This document shows, in pieces, positions 6,806-10,109 of a stretch of DNA of 10,109 nucleotides. Origin of the DNA: Gemmatimonadota bacterium (lineage in GTDB: Bacteria; Gemmatimonadota; Gemmatimonadetes; Longimicrobiales; Gaopeijiaceae); the NCBI GenBank assembly GCA_003567615.1, contig PWZC01000387.1, positions 1 to 10,109 of the forward strand, read 5' to 3'. The notes beneath the pieces are model-generated. The model was not told the DNA's origin. It made no database searches and saw only the letters and a list, made by a program, of their open reading frames with translations. The position numbers were made by a program, and so were the translations under genes. The number at the start of each line of letters is the position of its first letter. The stretch's first letter is position 1.

Positions 6806-8035
6806 TCAGCCGGTGGCGGGACGAGCGTCCCCGGATGTGTCCAGTTTCAGCGCGCGGGACAGACGCTCCAGAAGGATCTCCTGGGCGCGCTCAGCGATCT
6901 GGTCCAACGAGGGATTCTCCAGGTACCGCTCACGAAGCCGTGCCCGGATCTGTTCCATGGTGGGGACGTTGGGCGGCTGAAGCTCACGGAGCTGGGCCGC
7001 CGCATTCTCCCGGGTCTTCTGGGCCCGCTCCCGCAGTTCTTCCAGATTCGAGGCCCAGGCCTCCTGGAGCTCGCGGGCGATCTGCTCGATCTGGAAGGAG
7101 CCGGCCCCCTCCTCGGCCACCCGCTCCACCACCTTCTGACCCAACCGCTGCTCACCCTGCACGATGGCCTTCGGTGGAACCCGAAGGTCCCAGACCAGCC
7201 CGACCCATGACATGGCCTTGAGGACGTAGTAGGAAATGTCGATCTCCCACCAGTAGAAGCCCTGCCGGGTGGAGCTCTGGTAATGGTGGTGGTTGTTGTG
7301 CCACCCCTCTCCCAGGGTGAAGAGCGCCAGCCACCAGTTGTTCCGCGAATCGTCGGCGGTCACGTACCGCTGCTTCCCCACCACATGGGCCACCGAATTG
7401 ATGGCGAACACCCCGTGGTACAGGAGAACCGTGCTGAGGAAGAAGCCCACGAAGAGCCCCGGCCATCCGGCAAGGAGGTAGCACCCAACGGCCAGGAGGA
7501 AGGCCGGGAAGTACGGATGCCGGTTGAGGAAGCGCAGTTCGGGGTACTTGGCGAAGTCCTGGATCGTGGAGTAGTCGGCCTGGTTCTTCTGGGGCGAGAA
7601 GATCCATCCCACATGGGAGAACCAGAAGCCCGTGTGCTTCGGCGAGTGCACGTCTTCCGGCGTATCCGAGTGGCGGTGGTGATGTCGGTGCGTCGCCGCC
7701 CACCAGAGCACCCCGCGCTGCGCCGACGTCTGACCCAGGAAGGCCAGGACGAACTGGAACCAACGGCTCGTCTTGTAGGACCGGTGCGAGAAATACCGAT
7801 GGAAGCCGGCGGTGAGCGCCCACATGCGGACGAGATACAGCGAAATGCACAGGACCACGGCCGTGGTGGTGAACCCGGTCCAGAACCCCCCCAGGGCCGC
7901 GGCATGGACCATGAGGAAGGGAATCATGGCCGGGTAGATGATGTCGTTGTGCGGCTCGTCGTGGTCGTGCCCGTGGTGATCCTGTCCGTGCGCATGGCCG
8001 TGCGCATGCGGGTGGGGTCGTGCTTCAGCGCTCAA
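6806..8035 (-). CDS. Acyl-CoA delta-9-type fatty acid desaturase
   Basis: A 409-residue membrane-bound di-iron desaturase that inserts a double bond into saturated acyl chains to adjust membrane fluidity. All three histidine boxes of the acyl-CoA (OLE1/SCD-like) group are present: HRYFSH (79-84), HRHHH (116-120) and HNNHHHY (246-252). Hydrophobic stretches at about 34-75, 92-112 and 175-215 form the membrane core. I place the start at TTG 8035-8033 because a perfect GGAGG lies six bases upstream; an in-frame ATG at 8068 would add 11 residues but has no good ribosome site and would place that GGAGG inside the gene. Two oddities stand out. Residues 8-29 hold ten histidines in 22 positions. Residues about 293-409 form a charged, helix-prone extension with many Glu, Arg and Gln that exceeds the catalytic domain. 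Upstream palindromes suggest regulation. Confidence 0.93.
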   Translation of the reverse strand: MSAEARPHPHAHGHAHGQDHHGHDHDEPHNDIIYPAMIPFLMVHAAALGGFWTGFTTTAVVLCISLYLVRMWALTAGFHRYFSHRSYKTSRWFQFVLAFLGQTSAQRGVLWWAATHRHHHRHSDTPEDVHSPKHTGFWFSHVGWIFSPQKNQADYSTIQDFAKYPELRFLNRHPYFPAFLLAVGCYLLAGWPGLFVGFFLSTVLLYHGVFAINSVAHVVGKQRYVTADDSRNNWWLALFTLGEGWHNNHHHYQSSTRQGFYWWEIDISYYVLKAMSWVGLVWDLRVPPKAIVQGEQRLGQKVVERVAEEGAGSFQIEQIARELQEAWASNLEELRERAQKTRENAAAQLRELQPPNVPTMEQIRARLRERYLENPSLDQIAERAQEILLERLSRALKLDTSGDARPATG

Positions 8036-8041
8036 AACGTT

Positions 8042-8046
8042 CCTCC
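8042..8046 (-). promoter_or_regulatory. Ribosome binding site that sets the desaturase start at TTG
   Basis: Read on the - strand this is GGAGG, followed by AACGTT and then the TTG codon at 8035-8033. The match to the anti-Shine-Dalgarno sequence and the six-base spacing are near ideal. The alternative ATG at 8068 has no comparable purine run in front of it. Confidence 0.75.
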
Positions 8047-8096
8047 AGGCTGCGGTCTGCGAAAACATCGGGAACCCATACCCCAGTCGTCACATA

Positions 8097-8115
8097 CCGA
8101 CCGAAATCAGGTCGG
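8097..8115. promoter_or_regulatory. Palindrome upstream of the desaturase (operator candidate)
   Basis: A perfect inverted repeat, CCGACC-GAAATCA-GGTCGG, lies about 62-80 bases before the desaturase start. On the - strand it lies just downstream of a weak -35-like TTGGTC (8120-8115) and runs up to a TATGTG hexamer (8096-8091), so a bound regulator could block a promoter. The 9-mer GGTCGGACC that covers its right arm (8110-8118) recurs at 8189-8197. Regulator identity is unknown; desaturase genes are often controlled by TetR- or GntR-type repressors. Confidence 0.45.
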
Positions 8116-8132
8116 ACCAAGCTCCGTGGTGG

Positions 8133-8146
8133 ACCCTGGTCAGGGT
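8133..8146. promoter_or_regulatory. Second palindrome upstream of the desaturase (operator candidate)
   Basis: ACCCTG-GT-CAGGGT is a perfect 14-base palindrome about 98-111 bases before the desaturase start. Its compact six-base half-sites with a two-base centre look like a dimeric repressor site. It differs in sequence from the palindrome at 8097-8115, so two different factors or chance are both possible. Confidence 0.4.
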
Positions 8147-8207
8147 TCTCCCCTGTTGGCTTCATCCGGTCGGGCGAGAAGATACGCCGGTCGGACCTAA
8201 TGTGACA

Positions 8208-8241
8208 CCCCGGGCCCCGGCGAAGGTGCCAGGGCCCGGGG
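8208..8241 (-). terminator. GC-rich hairpin downstream of infA, possible terminator
   Basis: Ten-base arms CCCCGGGCCC (8208-8217) and GGGCCCGGGG (8232-8241) are perfectly complementary. The interior adds GGC/GCC pairing around a short loop. The hairpin lies about 50 bases past the infA stop and would form a very stable stem in the infA transcript. On the - strand it is followed by TGTCACATTAGG rather than a run of T, so it is not a textbook intrinsic terminator. It may instead be a 3'-end stabiliser or a pause site. Confidence 0.45.
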
Positions 8242-8291
8242 CGACGGAGAATCCAGCGAGGTGGAGACCGGGATGGGATCCCCTGGGGCGA

Positions 8292-8507
8292 TTACTTGTA
8301 TCGGTAGGTGATACGTCCCCGACTCAGATCGTAGGGGGACATCTCAACCTTCACCCGATCACCTTCCAGAACCCGGATGTAGAACTTGCGCATCTTGCCG
8401 GAAAGATAGGCCAGGATGTTGTGGCCATTTTCCAACTCCACCCGGAAATTCGCGTTGGGGAGCACTTCGGTAACGGTCCCCTCCACCTCGATTGCGTCAT
8501 TTGCCAC
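8292..8507 (-). CDS. infA: Translation initiation factor IF-1
   Basis: A 71-residue protein of exactly the family length, with a single OB-fold (S1-like) domain that binds the A site of the 30S subunit during initiation. Family features are IEVEGTVTEVLPNANFRVEL (6-25), GHNILAYLSGKMRK (28-41), RVLEGDRVKVEMSPYDL (45-61) and the ending SRGRITYRYK. The start is GTG at 8507-8505, preceded by AGGAGAA about nine bases upstream. The stop is TAA. It stands alone rather than beside rpmJ or the ribosomal protein cluster, and a promoter-like sequence sits about 65 bases upstream on its strand, so it is likely its own transcription unit. A hairpin beyond its stop separates it from the desaturase. Confidence 0.97.
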   Translation of the reverse strand: MANDAIEVEGTVTEVLPNANFRVELENGHNILAYLSGKMRKFYIRVLEGDRVKVEMSPYDLSRGRITYRYK

Positions 8508-8572
8508 GGACTGCGTTCTCCTGCTGTTGGATCACCATGTCGGTCGTTCACCGCACCGGTAGAGATAGGTAA

Positions 8573-8600
8573 CTTATAATGTTCGCCAGATCCAACACAA
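8573..8600 (-). promoter_or_regulatory. Likely infA promoter, with a symmetric -10 region
   Basis: On the - strand TTGTGT (8600-8595), a 16-base spacer and TATAAG (8578-8573) fit a sigma70-type promoter, with transcription expected to begin near 8565 and a leader of about 58 bases before infA. The core TTATAA is palindromic, so the + strand also reads TATAAT (8575-8580), placed about 57 bases before the small gene at 8638. No good -35 accompanies the + strand hexamer. Confidence 0.5.
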
Positions 8601-8637
8601 CGACTGCCCCCGGGTTTTCCCCGCAGCCCCCCTCTCC

Positions 8638-8904
8638 ATGAAGCTCAGCACCGCACTCGCCATCACCCTCGCCGTCGTCGTCTTCATGGGCGTCGTGGTA
8701 TTGGCCACCTTCCAGCGCGCCCAGCACAACTGCGTGGTCTGTCTCCAGTTCTCCCAGGGTGAGATCTGCCGGGCCGGCAGCGGACCGACCCAGGAAGAGG
8801 CCATGCAGGCCGCCCAGGAGAGCGTCTGCGGCGGCAACACCTCCGGGATGGCCGAGATCATCGCCTGTCGAAACGCGACGCCTTCCTCCTTTCAGTGCAA
8901 TTGA
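8638..8904 (+). CDS. Small membrane-anchored six-cysteine protein, function unknown
   Basis: An 88-residue protein I cannot assign to a named family. Residues 5-24 are an uninterrupted hydrophobic segment preceded by a lysine, giving either a signal anchor or an uncleaved signal. The remaining 64 residues, expected outside the cytoplasm, carry six cysteines: C32 and C35 (CVVC), C44, C64, C77 and C87. The spacing suggests disulfides or a small metal or haem-independent fold; a CxxCH haem motif is absent. A TQEEAMQAAQESVC stretch looks helical and places C64 at its end. The ATG at 8638 has no Shine-Dalgarno sequence; the leader is C-rich. A TATAAT at 8575-8580 could serve as its promoter. It is divergent from infA and converges on the phosphatidylserine decarboxylase gene, with 18 bases between stops. 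Coding is supported by the start-to-stop signal-anchor architecture and lack of a better frame. Confidence 0.7.
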   Translation: MKLSTALAITLAVVVFMGVVVLATFQRAQHNCVVCLQFSQGEICRAGSGPTQEEAMQAAQESVCGGNTSGMAEIIACRNATPSSFQCN

Positions 8905-8922
8905 CCGCCGGGGTGCCCCAGA

Positions 8923-9930
8923 TCACGGCCGGGCAACCGGCGCTTTCCGGAAGAGGGGAGCGCCCAGCCGGATGAGCTCCCCCGGACTCACGCTCGGGTG
9001 TATGTCCCCCCGGGAATCGTCCGGACCGAAGAGCAGGACCACGGTGGACCCCAGGTGGAATGCCATGAACTCCTCGCCTCTTTCCACCGGCCGCGGCGGA
9101 TCGTAGCGCCGCGTCTCGGGATTCCGCCGGCCACGCCGGTTGGTCAGACTTCGGCCCGCCCCCGCCGTCCGATGCCACGCCGGGTCGTAGAGCGCGCTGA
9201 TCCCCCCCACGTTGAAGGCACCGACGGCCACCAGCGCCACCGGGACGCCTGACCCTTCCCCTGCATCTCCCGCCCCCCCCGCCGAGGCTTCGTCTCCCTC
9301 GCGCCCCGGCGGGGATCCGGCTGCCTCGATCCAGGCCACGAGTCGCTCGTTCCTTGGAAAGAGCCGGGGAATGGCCGACACGGCCGGAGCATTCACCGGG
9401 AACAGGGCACCGGGCAGGATCCGCCCCCAGGCCACTATCCCGCCCACCGGGGCGTGGATGCGGTGGTAATCCCGAGGACTCAGGTAGAGGGTCACGAAGC
9501 TGCCCCCCTCCAAGCGGGACACGAGATCGCTCGCCTCTGTCCCCTCCCCGGCCCCTCCGCCGAGGAGTTCGCTCACCTGATACGGGATCCCCTTGGCCTG
9601 GATCGCCTCGCCGTTCCGGATCCGCCCCACGGCACCCACCCGCCCATCCACCGGGCTGGCGGGCACGGTCGCGTCGGCGGGCCAGGTGCGGACCCCGGCA
9701 CGCAGACGACGGGTGAAGAAGTGGGAAACCGAGGGATACTCCGACAGGGGCCGCTCCGCCTCGGCCACCTCAATGCCCACGGCGCGGGCGAAGGCCCCCA
9801 GGATCGGACGGCGGAAGGGCCCGGGGATGGGCGTGGCCGCCAGCCACCCGGTGAACCGGCTGATGAGGCCCTGCGGCAGGCGGGCCACCAGAGCCAGGGT
9901 CAGCCTCCAGCGAAGTGAAATGGGGTCCAC
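8923..9930 (-). CDS. psd: Phosphatidylserine decarboxylase proenzyme
   Basis: A 335-residue membrane-associated enzyme that converts phosphatidylserine to phosphatidylethanolamine. It aligns along its length with the E. coli-type (PSD-B-like) enzyme: an N-terminal amphipathic region (LRWRLTLALVARLP, SRFTGWLA), SHFFTRRLR (69-77), PVDGRVG (93-99; catalytic Asp D95), LSPRDYHRIHAP (150-161; H156 and H159) and LFPRNER (190-196). The self-cleavage motif LGST lies at 293-296. Processing before S295 would give a long beta chain and a short alpha chain of 41 residues with the pyruvoyl group. The start is GTG at 9930, which aligns with the E. coli N-terminus, although no clear ribosome site precedes it. 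A Gly/Ala/Glu-rich insertion at about 205-228 interrupts the domain and looks like a surface loop. Its usual partner, phosphatidylserine synthase, is not visible in the window. Confidence 0.95.
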   Translation of the reverse strand: MDPISLRWRLTLALVARLPQGLISRFTGWLAATPIPGPFRRPILGAFARAVGIEVAEAERPLSEYPSVSHFFTRRLRAGVRTWPADATVPASPVDGRVGAVGRIRNGEAIQAKGIPYQVSELLGGGAGEGTEASDLVSRLEGGSFVTLYLSPRDYHRIHAPVGGIVAWGRILPGALFPVNAPAVSAIPRLFPRNERLVAWIEAAGSPPGREGDEASAGGAGDAGEGSGVPVALVAVGAFNVGGISALYDPAWHRTAGAGRSLTNRRGRRNPETRRYDPPRPVERGEEFMAFHLGSTVVLLFGPDDSRGDIHPSVSPGELIRLGAPLFRKAPVARP

Positions 9931-10060
9931 GGGGTGGGTGGGTCTGGGTTCAGGGGAACGAGGGATGATCTTCCACGGCGTCGACGATCCGGTGACAGGG
10001 ATCGAATGGAGAAGGCGTCACCCCCGCCTGCGGCGCGGAAGACCTCCCGGGGGCCGGCCG
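9931..10060. other. Gap upstream of psd
   Basis: This 130-base stretch separates psd from the tail of the next gene on the same strand. It contains a perfect inverted repeat, CGATCC (9985-9990) and GGATCG (9999-10004), with an eight-base spacer. No T-tract follows on either strand, so a terminator call is not supported. I see no strong promoter hexamers. Confidence 0.35.
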
Positions 10061-10109
10061 TCACCGCGTCAGGAAGAGGGCTCCGAGTACGAACCCCGCG
10101 GCGACCCCG
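10061..10109 (-). CDS. 3' end of a hydrophobic protein, cut by window edge
   Basis: Reading the - strand from the right edge gives GVAAGFVLGALFLTR followed by TGA (10063-10061). The peptide is a typical glycine/alanine-rich membrane helix ending in a positive residue, as at the C-terminus of a small or polytopic membrane protein. Only 15 residues are visible, so no family can be named. It lies upstream of psd on the same strand with a 130-base gap, so it could be part of the same operon; a phosphatidylserine synthase would be a natural guess but nothing in the visible residues supports it specifically. Confidence 0.4.
   Translation of the reverse strand, partial: GVAAGFVLGALFLTR

Noticed and set aside
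8928..8941. Hairpin GCCGG-GCAA-CCGGC as a terminator for the six-cysteine gene
   Set aside because: The stem has only five pairs, is followed by only three T residues, and lies in the conserved 3' end of psd on the other strand. Too weak to call.
9454..9918. 154-residue + strand frame opposite psd
   Set aside because: It has no recognisable domain or ribosome site and mirrors a well-conserved enzyme gene.

Overview
The window is G+C-rich chromosomal DNA from a free-living bacterium. Its mix of genes (BtpA-family protein, secreted M14 peptidase next to an alanine symporter, LA_2272-type surface repeat protein, OLE1-like desaturase) and its codon usage fit Gemmatimonadota or a similar high-GC lineage. 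This is inferred from overall character, because no marker such as 16S rRNA is present. It looks like ordinary core and accessory chromosome. I found no transposase, integrase, phage gene, CRISPR array or complete RNA gene, and no convincing new multi-gene system.

Region 1 (1-1385, + strand) holds the 3' part of a Y-family DNA polymerase IV gene. It overlaps by four bases with a complete BtpA/SgcQ-family TIM-barrel gene. Region 2 (1410-4795, - strand) is a two-gene unit: a Na+/alanine-type (AGCS) symporter followed, with a TGATG stop/start overlap, by an exported M14 zinc carboxypeptidase. The likely job is peptide trimming outside the cytoplasm and uptake of the released amino acid. Region 3 (5005-6718, + strand) starts divergently from region 2. 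It encodes an exported protein with exact 16-residue tandem repeats, then a YtoQ-family protein.

Region 4 (6806-8507, - strand) holds an acyl-CoA delta-9-type desaturase with a histidine-rich N-terminus and, upstream of it, infA (translation initiation factor IF-1). The gap between them carries a GC-rich hairpin that may end infA transcription and two palindromes that look like operators for the desaturase. Region 5 (8508-10109) has a compact divergent promoter region, a small membrane-anchored protein with six cysteines (+), a phosphatidylserine decarboxylase gene (-) and the last codons of a further hydrophobic protein (-) cut by the window edge. Desaturase and phosphatidylserine decarboxylase both shape membrane lipids, but they are separate transcription units here.

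The points most worth a second look are the recently duplicated 48-bp repeats, the palindromes before the desaturase, the His-rich and helical extensions of the desaturase, the extramembrane insertion in the symporter, and the uncharacterised six-cysteine protein.
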